Origin: a virus
Strand: one strand, 5' to 3'
IMG/VR virus record: IMGVR_UViG_3300030109_000416
Span: 1 to 32,681 of that record
DNA length: 32,681 nucleotides
The notes under the pieces were generated by a model, which did not search any database, was not told where the DNA came from, and was given only the letters and a program-made list of their open reading frames with translations. Each line of letters begins with the position of its first letter. The stretch's first letter is position 1. Positions 23,591 to 30,525 of the stretch are shown in pieces. Position numbers and translations under genes: made by a program.

Positions 23591-24373
23591 TTAAAGTATA
23601 TCCGCTTGGCTCTCTTTGTAAGCCTTTGCGATGTCTTCTAATGAGACTGCTGTTACTGTCTTTTTATCTTTGCCAGACAGTAGCTTCTCGATTCTGTCGT
23701 ATTCTTTAGCAAGAGGTGGGTGTACATAAGGTGTACGAACTTCTACTTCGTGAGTAGCGATGACTTTACCCATAGCGTCAGTCTCAATGGTTCGTTTACC
23801 TGAGTAATCGTAGAACAGTTGTTCTAAGGTTGCTTGCATTGCACGACTTACTATGTATTGAGCCTTTGCTCTGTTGTGCATATTGCGTGTGGTGTTAGCC
23901 TTGTTTTGCAATCTGGCTAGTTTTGATAGATCAGTAGGTTGTTCTGTGTCTAGTCGTACTTCACCTGTTTGATCGTCCACTATCTCTTGTACTGTAGTAC
24001 GATTGTCCTGTACGTCTGCTCTCTCTGTATTGAACTGAGCGTCAGCTACTTCCATAGTGTGCTTTGCTTTGAGATAATACTGTCGTTCACCTGTGTACTT
24101 ATCGTTGAAGTAAGGCAGTGTTGCATCTTCGTCCTGTGCTTCTATGTCAGTGATGTGGTTGAACAGAATGTTCTCTGCCTTCTTCTTCTTCTTATAGTCT
24201 GAACTTTGAAGCTCGATGAAGTTCTTGGTGTTGTAGATTGTATCGTCTACAATCTTTTGAATAGCAGGTGTGATAGTTATCTTATCAGTAGCGAACATCT
24301 TGGTTAGTGTTCTGTTTACTTTGAATTCTACTGTTGTTGTTTTTACTGCTCTTGTTTTTGTTTTAGTACTCAT
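23591..24373 (-). CDS. First gene of the leftward unit, unknown function
   Basis: A 260-residue highly charged, mostly helical protein (MSTKTKTRAVKTTTVEFKVN at the start). There is a Lys run at 60-65 (YKKKKKAENI), an Asp/Glu-rich middle (ITDIEAQDEDATLP) and a C-terminal helix ending SLEDIAKAYKESQADIL. I do not recognise a family. Its codon use is less AT-rich than its neighbours. It has the shared ribosome leader GGAGAACACG before the ATG and is the first product after the long structured non-coding region, so it is probably made earliest in infection, as host-takeover or replication proteins are. The role is inference. Confidence 0.65.
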   Translation of the reverse strand: MSTKTKTRAVKTTTVEFKVNRTLTKMFATDKITITPAIQKIVDDTIYNTKNFIELQSSDYKKKKKAENILFNHITDIEAQDEDATLPYFNDKYTGERQYYLKAKHTMEVADAQFNTERADVQDNRTTVQEIVDDQTGEVRLDTEQPTDLSKLARLQNKANTTRNMHNRAKAQYIVSRAMQATLEQLFYDYSGKRTIETDAMGKVIATHEVEVRTPYVHPPLAKEYDRIEKLLSGKDKKTVTAVSLEDIAKAYKESQADIL

Positions 24374-24460
24374 TTTCGTGTTCTCCTAAGTTTGATTTAA
24401 GTTTATAGAATATAGTATTACTAATTCTACCCTCCAGAAAACCATACTTTGTCGTGGATT

Positions 24461-24607
24461 CTAGCAGAAGTTATCGCCATTGACCTGTGAAACTCCTCTT
24501 TGTCGAGATCACACATCGTGTCGCGCTCTTAGCGACCCCTTACCGTCACTCTTGTGACGGAAACGTGGCGAGGGTGTTTCTCAGCCGATGGCGATCAGTT
24601 GTGCTAG
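24461..24607. repeat. Large imperfect inverted repeat with inner hairpins
   Basis: CTAGCA (24461-24466) and ATCGCCAT (24473-24480) pair with ATGGCGAT (24588-24595) and TGCTAG (24602-24607) around a six-base internal loop. The stem continues with CTG/CAG and GAAAC/GTTTC (24485-24493 with 24576-24584). Inside lie GTCGC/GCGAC (24520-24536) and CCGTCAC/GTGACGG (24543-24560, loop TCTT). The layout is a long stem with a multi-hairpin head, as in a folded RNA or a cruciform origin. Confidence 0.75.
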
Positions 24608-24645
24608 AAGGGACGGAGTGCTGACCTATCCACATGTGCTTGGTT

Positions 24646-24937
24646 GCTTCGCTCCACGTAAGAAGTGTGGTTCACTGTTTAAAGTGGCGTGCAGGTCAGG
24701 GCGCATTCCTTTAGAGCGACTAGCGAGTGTTTTTACAGGATGCGTCAGGGCTATATTGTTAAAAGCATGAAGGCGTTGAGCCGACAATCCCCGATTGTCA
24801 TGTGTTAACAAGATAGTCCTAAAGCCGTTAGGCTTTTCGCTTTCTTACGCATCGTGTGTAAACACCTTGTGAGAAACACCCATTGGGGGTTTCTTGCAAT
24901 AGCCCTGACCTGTAGCCAAAGAGGGATAATGCGAAGC
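24646..24937. ncRNA. Candidate structured RNA, nested stems
   Basis: Outer stems GCTTCGC/GCGAAGC (24646-24652 with 24931-24937) and CAGGTCAGGGC/GCCCTGACCTG (24692-24702 with 24902-24912) enclose further stems. These are CGCATTCCT/AGGATGCG (24702-24744, one bulge), TTGTTAA/TTAACAA (24756-24811) around GACAATC/GATTGTC, AAAGCC/GGCTTT (24821-24836), GTGT/ACAC with a GTAA loop (24854-24865) and a ten-pair hairpin at 24872-24894. Nesting over 290 bases without a gene suggests a large folded RNA. The transcribed strand is unknown, and an alternative pairing of 24744-24752 with 24901-24909 exists. Confidence 0.4.
24714..24726. repeat. GAGCGACTAGCGA, copy 2
   Basis: Identical to 23427-23439 and in the same orientation. 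It lies in the loop of the stem CGCATTCCT/AGGATGCG. A shared binding site for a regulator or replication protein is possible. Confidence 0.7.
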
Positions 24938-25062
24938 TCCAGACCTTTCCAGAAGTACAGGTGTTGAGAACGTGTATATTTGAAAGCGTTGAAGCTTACC
25001 GTTGAGTTATTATCTGTTTGCAAAGATGTGATATGTTTATAACATTGTTGCAACATTACGTC

Positions 25063-25092
25063 TTGACATGGTATTTGAGAGTAGTCCATAAG
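25063..25092 (+). promoter_or_regulatory. Sigma-70-like promoter for the rightward unit
   Basis: A perfect -35 box TTGACA (25063-25068) is followed 18 bases later by CATAAG (25087-25092), which keeps the central ATAA of the -10 consensus. Transcription would start near 25100, about 18 bases before the terminase small subunit ATG. Since the phage has no RNA polymerase, host-type promoters are expected. Confidence 0.6.
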
Positions 25093-25108
25093 GGGGGGTA
25101 AGGGGGGG
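25089..25108 (+). repeat. Tandem TAAGGGGGGG repeat before the terminase gene
   Basis: Two exact copies of the ten-base unit stand head to tail, overlapping the -10 box on the left and serving as a G-rich Shine-Dalgarno on the right. Seven-G runs are exceptional in this AT-rich genome. The repeat could be a terminase recognition or cleavage signal, or a slippage-prone start region. Confidence 0.85.
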
Positions 25109-25117
25109 ATCAATGGT

Positions 25118-25489
25118 ATGAATCAGATTGTTAAGTTAACTGAGAAACAGATGAAGTTGGTTGATACACTCGTAGCAACAGGATGTAGTATAACAGAAGC
25201 GTCAAGGATTGCAGGATATGCAAAGGGTGATGCAGGTAGAGTGACTGCTAGCAAGGCTTTGAAGATACCACATGTGCAAGAGTACATGATGAGATGTATA
25301 CAGGATAGTATAGGATTGAATGCTACGATTGCTTCCAGTAAGTTAGTGAGACTTGCCAAAGGAGCTAAGAGTGAGTATGTACAGCTTGAAGCAAGTAAGG
25401 ACATACTAGACAGAGCAGGATTCAAAGCACCAGACAAACATCTGCATCTACATCAGGGCGACATTAAAGTTAGTATTGATCTTGGGTAG
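25118..25489 (+). CDS. terS: Terminase small subunit
   Basis: A 123-residue DNA-recognition subunit of the packaging motor. The N-terminal pattern LTEKQMKLVDTLVATGCSITEASRIAGYAKGDAGRVTASKALKIPHVQEYM is the usual TerS helix-turn-helix, followed by a helical oligomerisation region (SKLVRLAKGAKSEYVQLEASKDILDRAGFKAP) and a His-rich tail. It binds the packaging site and brings in the large subunit. It is separated from the large subunit by six small genes, which is unusual, since the two are often adjacent. The start at 25118 follows the G-rich repeat; an ATG at 25113 hits a stop after two codons. Confidence 0.85.
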   Translation: MNQIVKLTEKQMKLVDTLVATGCSITEASRIAGYAKGDAGRVTASKALKIPHVQEYMMRCIQDSIGLNATIASSKLVRLAKGAKSEYVQLEASKDILDRAGFKAPDKHLHLHQGDIKVSIDLG

Positions 25490-25496
25490 AGTGTAT

Positions 25497-25613
25497 TTCC
25501 TTCATATGAGTTTGACGAAGGAATAACTCATGGAAATTCACGATTGGTATGTATGAAGTTACTAGGGGTGGTCCAAAAAGTACGACACTAAATATACTAG
25601 TATCTCCACCCCT
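25497..25613. repeat. Alternative hairpins after the terminase small subunit
   Basis: TTCCTTC/GAAGGAA (25497-25503 with 25517-25523) and ATGAGTT/AACTCAT (25506-25512 with 25525-25531) cannot both form. Further on, AGGGGTGG/CCACCCCT (25564-25571 with 25606-25613) encloses the palindrome ATACTAGTAT (25594-25603). No T tract follows directly. The mutually exclusive stems look like an attenuation or RNA-processing element in the 181-bp gap. Confidence 0.5.
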
Positions 25614-25621
25614 CACATTAA

Positions 25622-25650
25622 TTGTTAAAAAAGCTTTTCAAAAATATATT
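25622..25650 (+). promoter_or_regulatory. Sigma-70-like promoter before the small basic protein cluster
   Basis: TTGTTA (25622-25627), a 17-base spacer and TATATT (25645-25650) give four and five matches to the consensus boxes. The expected start is close to 25657, 14 bases before the next ATG, with AAAGGT as ribosome site. The A/T palindrome AAAAATATATTTTT (25640-25653) overlaps the -10 box. Confidence 0.6.
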
Positions 25651-25670
25651 TTTACTGTAAAGGTAAAAAC

Positions 25671-25964
25671 ATGAAAACACCTGCATGGACTAGATCAGAA
25701 GGAAAGAATCCCAAAGGTGGATTAAACGCTAAGGGTCGTGCTTCTTATAAGAAGGGTACATTAAAGCCACCAGTAAAGCGTGGTGATAATCCTCGTCGTG
25801 CTTCTTTCTTAGCTCGCATGGGTGGTATGAGAGGACCAGAAAAGGATAGTAAGGGTAAGCCTACTAGACTTCTTCTCAGCCTAAGAGCGTGGGGTGCAAG
25901 TAGTAAAGCTGATGCTCGAGCAAAGGCAAGAGCGATTAGTAAACGCAATAAAGCAAAAGCATAA
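25671..25964 (+). CDS. DUF6321-like small basic protein
   Basis: A 97-residue strongly basic protein beginning MKTPAWTRSEGKNPKGGLNAKG and containing GDNPRRASFLARMGGMRGPEKDSKGKPTRLLLSLRAWGASSKADARAKA. This pattern is that of DUF6321 proteins, found in many marine phages and some bacteria, function unknown. The charge and the position beside the packaging genes suggest nucleic-acid binding, but that is inference. It has its own promoter (25622-25650) and an AAAGGT ribosome site. Confidence 0.8.
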   Translation: MKTPAWTRSEGKNPKGGLNAKGRASYKKGTLKPPVKRGDNPRRASFLARMGGMRGPEKDSKGKPTRLLLSLRAWGASSKADARAKARAISKRNKAKA

Positions 25965-25975
25965 GGAGTATTGAT

Positions 25976-26110
25976 ATGCCGATGGGTAAAGGGACTTATG
26001 GAAGTAAGAAGGGTAGACCACCTGCTAAGAATGGTGCTAAGAAAATGACTGCTGCACAAAAGAAGTTACCTCCTTCTTTGCAAAAAGCTATTATGAAAAA
26101 GAAGAAGTAA
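25976..26110 (+). CDS. 44-residue basic AT-hook-like protein
   Basis: The gene reads MPMGKGTYGSKKGRPPAKNG and ends AIMKKKK, after an AAGGAG site. The block KKGRPPAK resembles an AT-hook (a Gly-Arg-Pro core between basic residues), which binds the minor groove of AT-rich DNA. Short proteins starting MP-GKGTYGS are frequent in marine phages near the terminase. The gene is coupled by TAATG to the next one. The AT-hook role is inferred from the motif only. Confidence 0.75.
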   Translation: MPMGKGTYGSKKGRPPAKNGAKKMTAAQKKLPPSLQKAIMKKKK

Positions 26111-26286
26111 TGGCTGTAAACGAAGCAGGTAATTACACCAATCCAACAATGCGCAAGAGAATGTTTGCTGCTATTAAGCGTGGTACAAAGGGTGGTCGAG
26201 CAGGTCAATGGTCTGCTCGTAAAGCACAGTTACTAGCGTTGCGTTATAAAAAAGCGGGTGGTGGTTATACCACTAAGAAGGCATGA
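26110..26286 (+). CDS. 58-residue basic protein
   Basis: The gene begins MAVNEAGNYTNPTMRKRMFA, then AIKRGTKGGRAGQWSARKAQL, and ends with a Lys/Gly-rich tail. This pattern is conserved in small proteins of marine phages next to terminase genes, whose function is not known. It is strongly basic and may bind DNA. It overlaps the previous stop by one base and the next start by four (ATGA). Confidence 0.75.
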   Translation: MAVNEAGNYTNPTMRKRMFAAIKRGTKGGRAGQWSARKAQLLALRYKKAGGGYTTKKA

Positions 26287-26525
26287 AGAAGTCTCAAAGA
26301 AGTTTAAAGGCATGGACTGACCAGAAGTGGAGAACTAAATCTGGTAAACCTTCTTTAAAAACTGGTGAAAGATACTTACCAGAGAAAGCTATTAAGGCTT
26401 TAAGTGATGAAGAGTATCGCAGAACAACAAGAGCAAAGAGGGCTGCAATGAGAAAAGGCAAGCAGGTTTCCAAACAACCTAAGTCTATTTCGAAGAAAAC
26501 AGCTAGTTATAGAAAGTTTAGTTAG
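26283..26525 (+). CDS. 80-residue basic protein
   Basis: A very basic protein with SLKAWTDQKWRTKSGKPSLKTGERYLPEKAIKAL, then DEEYRRTTRAKRAAMRKGKQVSKQPKSISKKTASYRKF. The GERYLPEKAIKALSDEEY-type segment is conserved in related phages (possibly the DUF5872 group, not certain). It is coupled by an ATGA overlap. Four consecutive basic genes before the terminase large subunit suggest a role in DNA condensation or packaging. Confidence 0.72.
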   Translation: MKKSQRSLKAWTDQKWRTKSGKPSLKTGERYLPEKAIKALSDEEYRRTTRAKRAAMRKGKQVSKQPKSISKKTASYRKFS

Positions 26526-26534
26526 GAGATAGAT

Positions 26535-26801
26535 ATGGCAGTTGATAAGAAAGCAATAGCTGCAATGGGTAGAAAGAAAAAAACAAAAATTCCTAAAGCA
26601 TCTACTAAAGATTTAAAAGCTCTTGAAGTTGCAGGTGCAAGTGATGATTTAAAACAAAAATTATTTGGTGGTAAATCTATTAATAGTAAAAAAGCTTTTG
26701 AAATTTATATGCGTTATAGAAAAAATGGATTAAGTCCATTACAAGCATATCAAGATGTATTTGATATATCAGTAACTGATAAACAATTTATTCTTAAATA
26801 A
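26535..26801 (+). CDS. 88-residue protein, unknown function
   Basis: The protein has a basic N-terminus (MAVDKKAIAAMGRKKKTKIPKASTKDLKAL) and a helical C-terminus (KKAFEIYMRYRKNGLSPLQAYQDVFDISVTDKQF) that could fold as a small helix-turn-helix. It has a TTAGGAGATAG ribosome site and a one-base overlap with the next gene. I do not recognise a family. Confidence 0.65.
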   Translation: MAVDKKAIAAMGRKKKTKIPKASTKDLKALEVAGASDDLKQKLFGGKSINSKKAFEIYMRYRKNGLSPLQAYQDVFDISVTDKQFILK

Positions 26802-26995
26802 TGGCTTGGCTTCACAAACTATCGCAGGAAGATAGAAACATTCTAAGGACTGTTGTAAAACAGGTACACATGAAACACTTTCCAAAAGATTTCTGTACTG
26901 ATTATGAAGCTGATAAATTAATCTCTTCCCTAGCTCCTTCTACTTTAGAAAAGCTAGAGAAAATAGGGAAGGACTATAAGGTTGATAGAATTTAA
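26801..26995 (+). CDS. 64-residue protein before the terminase large subunit
   Basis: The protein begins MAWLHKLSQEDRNILRTVVKQ and continues with VHMKHFPKDFCTDYEADKLISS. The first 45 residues resemble a small conserved protein directly before the terminase in marine phages. It is helical and charged. Its last 14 bases overlap the terminase start, which uses TTG, so translation is probably coupled. Confidence 0.65.
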   Translation: MAWLHKLSQEDRNILRTVVKQVHMKHFPKDFCTDYEADKLISSLAPSTLEKLEKIGKDYKVDRI

Positions 26996-28499
26996 GTACA
27001 AGCCTGATGGTCAGGTACTTAAAGACTTTATGCGTGATGATACTTTCTTTCGTGGAATAAGAGGACCAGTAGGTAGTGGCAAGTCTGTTAGTTGCTGTGT
27101 TGAAGTCTTTCGCAGATCATTAATGCAAAAACCAAATAAAGATGGAGTTCGTAGAAGTCGGTGGGCGATTATACGAAACACCAATCCTCAGTTGCGAACC
27201 ACCACAATAAAGACTTGGCTTGATTGGTTTCCAGAAGATGAGTGGGGAAAGTTTATGTGGTCTGTACCATTTACGCATCACATTAAAAAAGCTGATTTGG
27301 ATATGGAGATTTTGTTCTTAGCTCTTGATCGCCCAGAAGATGTAAAGAAACTTCTATCATTAGAACTTACTGGTATATGGATTAACGAAGCAAGAGAAAT
27401 ACCAAAGAGTATTATTGATGCGTGTACCATGAGAGTTGGTCGTTATCCTTCTATGCGAGAAGGTGGACCAAGTTGGTCAGGAGTTATTGCAGATACTAAT
27501 GCACCAGAAGAAGATCATTGGTGGGCAATTATGTCAGGGGAAGTACCTATACCAGATCATATTCCAATAGATCAAACTCGTATGTTAGTTAAACCTGATA
27601 ACTGGAACTTCTATTCTCAGCCTCCTGCTATGGAAGAAAAGCTAACAGACGAAGGTACAGTTGATAGTTATCAGGAAAGTTCTAAAGCAGAGAACAGAAG
27701 GAATATGCTTAAAACATATTATCCTAACTTAGTAAGAGGTAAAACGAAAAGTTGGATTGATGTTTATGTTATGAATCGACTTGGAACTATACAGGAAGGT
27801 AAACCTGTGTATCCACATTTTGTAAGCGAAACACATATAGCTACAGAAGAAATACCTATTGCTGTTGGTGTTCCTTTGTATATTGGAGTTGATTTTGGTT
27901 TAACTCCTGCTGCTGTATTTGGTCAGAAGGTAAGAGGTCGATGGCTTATACAGTCAGAGATTGTAGCTATTGATATGGGGATAGTTCGTTTCTCAGAACT
28001 TCTTAGACAGGAAATAGCAACACGCTTTGGTAATCTTGAAGTGCATATCTATGGCGATCCTGCAGGAGACTTTAGAGCGCAGACAGATGAAAGCACACCA
28101 TTTCAAATATTAAGAGGTGCAGGACTACGAGCAACACCTGCTCCAAGCAATAGTGTAGACCTAAGATTAGAAGCTGTTTCTTCTCAGCTTAATAAAATGG
28201 CAGATGGTAAATCTGCTTTTTTAGTTGACCGACGATGCCCAAGTCTGATAAAGGGTTTTGAAGGTGGTTACGCCTACAAAAGAATACAAGCCTCTGGAGA
28301 ACGATACGATGATAGACCAGAAAAGAATATGTATTCACACATACATGATGCCTTACAGTATTTACTTATTGGTGCAGGGGAAGGTAGAAGTCTAATGAAT
28401 AATCAAAAGATGGCAATGCCTTTTCAAGCTCGTACAGGATTTGATGTATTTAAACGTAAGCCCACTGCTCAACGTAAATCATTTTGGTCGAGGATGTAA
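26982..28499 (+). CDS. terL: Terminase large subunit
   Basis: The 505-residue packaging motor ATPase and nuclease. The Walker A motif GPVGSGKS is at residues 28-35 and the Walker B-like LELTGIWINEARE has E136. The C-terminal RNase H-like nuclease shows YIGVDFGLTPAAV with D304, HIYGDPAGDFRAQ with D359 and SHIHDALQYLL with D456. It cuts concatemers and pumps DNA through the portal. It starts with TTG at 26982 (GGGAAGGA upstream), overlapping the previous gene. No ATG is available before the conserved N-terminal VLKDFMRDDTFFRGIRG. Confidence 0.95.
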   Translation: MIEFKYKPDGQVLKDFMRDDTFFRGIRGPVGSGKSVSCCVEVFRRSLMQKPNKDGVRRSRWAIIRNTNPQLRTTTIKTWLDWFPEDEWGKFMWSVPFTHHIKKADLDMEILFLALDRPEDVKKLLSLELTGIWINEAREIPKSIIDACTMRVGRYPSMREGGPSWSGVIADTNAPEEDHWWAIMSGEVPIPDHIPIDQTRMLVKPDNWNFYSQPPAMEEKLTDEGTVDSYQESSKAENRRNMLKTYYPNLVRGKTKSWIDVYVMNRLGTIQEGKPVYPHFVSETHIATEEIPIAVGVPLYIGVDFGLTPAAVFGQKVRGRWLIQSEIVAIDMGIVRFSELLRQEIATRFGNLEVHIYGDPAGDFRAQTDESTPFQILRGAGLRATPAPSNSVDLRLEAVSSQLNKMADGKSAFLVDRRCPSLIKGFEGGYAYKRIQASGERYDDRPEKNMYSHIHDALQYLLIGAGEGRSLMNNQKMAMPFQARTGFDVFKRKPTAQRKSFWSRM

Positions 28500-28501
28500 T
28501 C

Positions 28502-28936
28502 ATGTGTAAAAGTCGAAGAAGAAGAAAACAATCTAATGCTCAAACTGGAATGACAGATGATGAAATGCGTGCTGAGATTGCAAGACTTAATGAAGAAACA
28601 AGAAGGATTCAAGCTAATACAGCTACAATACTTGCAGAAACAGAAGATATAAAAGCTGGTCAAGCAGGTACAATTATGAAAGAAGAAACAGCAGCACAAT
28701 CTACTGTAAGTTTAGATCAGCAACTTGCAGCTTTGGGTGGTTCTCAACAAGCTATAGCTGATATACAACAGGAAACTTTTCAAGAAGTTAAAGGTGCTAC
28801 AGATAAAGAGAAAATGGAAATTCGTAAAAGAAAAGAACAACAGTTACAAAGGGCGATTCGTCAAAGAAGAAAGTCAGGTTTTCAAGGTAGACGATCTTTA
28901 ATTACAGGACAATCTGGTGGTAGAGGATATGCTTAA
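28502..28936 (+). CDS. Small structural-region protein with a GRRSLITG motif
   Basis: A 144-residue protein. It has a basic start (MCKSRRRRKQSNAQTG), a long amphipathic helix (EMRAEIARLNEETRRIQANTATILAETEDIKAG), another charged helix and the C-terminal motif GFQGRRSLITGQSGGRGY, found at the end of many phage small head/neck proteins. The start is ATG 28502 with GAGG upstream; an earlier GTG in the same frame lacks a proper site. It lies between terminase and portal, overlapping the portal start by one base. Function is unproven. Confidence 0.7.
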   Translation: MCKSRRRRKQSNAQTGMTDDEMRAEIARLNEETRRIQANTATILAETEDIKAGQAGTIMKEETAAQSTVSLDQQLAALGGSQQAIADIQQETFQEVKGATDKEKMEIRKRKEQQLQRAIRQRRKSGFQGRRSLITGQSGGRGYA

Positions 28937-30525
28937 TGGAAATGATGGACGGTTCATTTGTAACAGATGATAATGTTAAATCATTATTAAGTCGTTATGA
29001 AAAAGCAACACATATAAAAGATCAGTTTAAAGATTTGTTTGAAGAGTGTTATGAAGTAGCATTTCCTCAACGAAAAGGATTCTATACAGAAACAATAGGT
29101 GAGCGTAGAGATGAAAAGATATTTGATGAAACTTGTGTCGTGGGTGTTCAGGAGTTCGCCTCAAGACTCCAACAAGGACTTGTCCCAAACTTTGCAAGGT
29201 GGGCAGACTTCCAAGCAGGTTCGGAAACCCCCAAAGAAGAAAAAGAAGCGATCAACAACGAACTCGACGAAGTAACAGAATATGTTTTTGAGGTATTACA
29301 AAACTCAAACTTTGCACAGGAAATACATGAATCCTTTATGGACTTAGCTGTTGGTACAGGAATACTTGGTGTAGAAGAAGGCAATGCTTTAAATCCAATT
29401 AACTTCTCAGCTATTCCTTTAACAGATGTAGTTCTTGATACAGGACCAGACGATAGAATAGATCATGTGTTTCGTGAAAGAGAAATGCGATATTCAGATT
29501 TACCTAATCAATATCCCAATGGACAATTTAATACTGAGTTGCTTAATGCAATTACTTCACATCCAGATACAAAAACTAAAGTATTAGAAATAGTTTGCAG
29601 AGATTATTCTAAAAAAAATGAAGATGCTTTTACACAAACAACAATACATGAGAAATCAAAGAGTGTAATAGATCACAAAGAGTTTAAAGGTGTAGGGTCT
29701 AATCCTTTTATTTGTTTCCGTTGGTCTAAATGTGCAGGAGAAATCTATGGTCGAGGACCACTTATGAATGCTCTCTCTGCTATTAAAACATCAAACTTAA
29801 CAATACAATTAATACTTGAGAATGCACAGATGGCTATCTCTGGTATTTATCAAATGGACGATGACGGTGTTGTTAATCCAGATACAATATCATTAATGCC
29901 AGGGACTATTATACCTAAAGCACCTAATAGTGCAGGACTGCAACCCATAAGGGCAGCAGGTTCTTTTGATGTTGCACAGCTTATTCTCTCAGATATGCGT
30001 TTGAATATTAAGAGAGCTTTGTATAATGATATGCTTGGTAATCCAGATCGTACACCTGCATCAGCTACAGAAGTTGCAGAACGTATGGCTGATTTATCCA
30101 GACGTATTGGTTCTGCCTTTGGACGATTGCAAGCTGAGTTGGTACAACCTGTATTGCAAAGAGTTGTGTATATATTAAAGAAGCAAGGACGTATAGAACT
30201 ACCTACTATTAATGGTAGAGAAATAAAAGTAAGGTCTGTTTCTCCATTAGCACAAGCACAGAATCAAGCAGATATTACTTCTATTGCTCGTTGGATGGAA
30301 TTAATACAAGCTAACTTTGGTCCACAATTATTAAATCTTTTAATTGATAGCGAAGAAACTGCTACTGTATTAGCTAAGAAGTTTGGTGTTCCTGATACTC
30401 TTATTAGAGATGAAGAACAAAGAAAACAGCTTATACAAATGGCTCAACAGATGGCAGAAAATAGAGGACAAAATATAGAACAACAAATGGTAGAAATGGG
30501 TGGAGGTCCAAATGTCGGGCAATAA
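28936..30525 (+). CDS. Portal / head-to-tail connector protein (T7 gp8-like)
   Basis: A 529-residue protein that forms the twelve-fold ring through which DNA enters and leaves the head; T7 gp8 has 536 residues. The family signatures are present: FEECYEVAFPQRKGFY at 33-48, the EFASRLQQGLVPNFARWADFQAG segment near residues 73-95, CFRWSKCAGEIYGRGPLMNAL near 260 and the C-terminal PEATEVAERM-type stretch (PASATEVAERMADLSRR). A 132-base patch inside (29137-29268) uses unusually C-rich codons. The start TAATG overlaps the previous gene. Confidence 0.92.
   Translation: MEMMDGSFVTDDNVKSLLSRYEKATHIKDQFKDLFEECYEVAFPQRKGFYTETIGERRDEKIFDETCVVGVQEFASRLQQGLVPNFARWADFQAGSETPKEEKEAINNELDEVTEYVFEVLQNSNFAQEIHESFMDLAVGTGILGVEEGNALNPINFSAIPLTDVVLDTGPDDRIDHVFREREMRYSDLPNQYPNGQFNTELLNAITSHPDTKTKVLEIVCRDYSKKNEDAFTQTTIHEKSKSVIDHKEFKGVGSNPFICFRWSKCAGEIYGRGPLMNALSAIKTSNLTIQLILENAQMAISGIYQMDDDGVVNPDTISLMPGTIIPKAPNSAGLQPIRAAGSFDVAQLILSDMRLNIKRALYNDMLGNPDRTPASATEVAERMADLSRRIGSAFGRLQAELVQPVLQRVVYILKKQGRIELPTINGREIKVRSVSPLAQAQNQADITSIARWMELIQANFGPQLLNLLIDSEETATVLAKKFGVPDTLIRDEEQRKQLIQMAQQMAENRGQNIEQQMVEMGGGPNVGQ

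Larger units (their letters stand above)
24374..25117. other. 744-bp divergent non-coding region rich in inverted repeats
   Basis: No frame here has a convincing start, ribosome site and protein-like composition. The region is visibly richer in G and C than the genes. It contains a large imperfect hairpin (24461-24607), a second nested structure (24646-24937), hairpins at 24783-24799, 24821-24836, 24854-24865 and 24872-24894, and a promoter at 25063-25092. Left of 24440 it is AT-rich (TAATACTATATTCTATAAA on the minus strand) and probably holds the leftward promoter, though no good -35 box is visible. It separates the two divergent units, so it is the natural place for early and late promoters, the replication origin and the packaging site. 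Confidence 0.75.

Noticed and set aside
24805-25113. A 102-residue minus-strand frame and a 60-residue plus-strand frame (24588-24770) in the divergent region
   Set aside because: Both run through inverted repeats, the longer one begins in the G-run repeat, and neither has a Shine-Dalgarno or protein-like composition.
25123-25437. Antisense frame opposite the terminase small subunit
   Set aside because: The sense frame has clear family motifs, and the antisense frame has none and no ribosome site.
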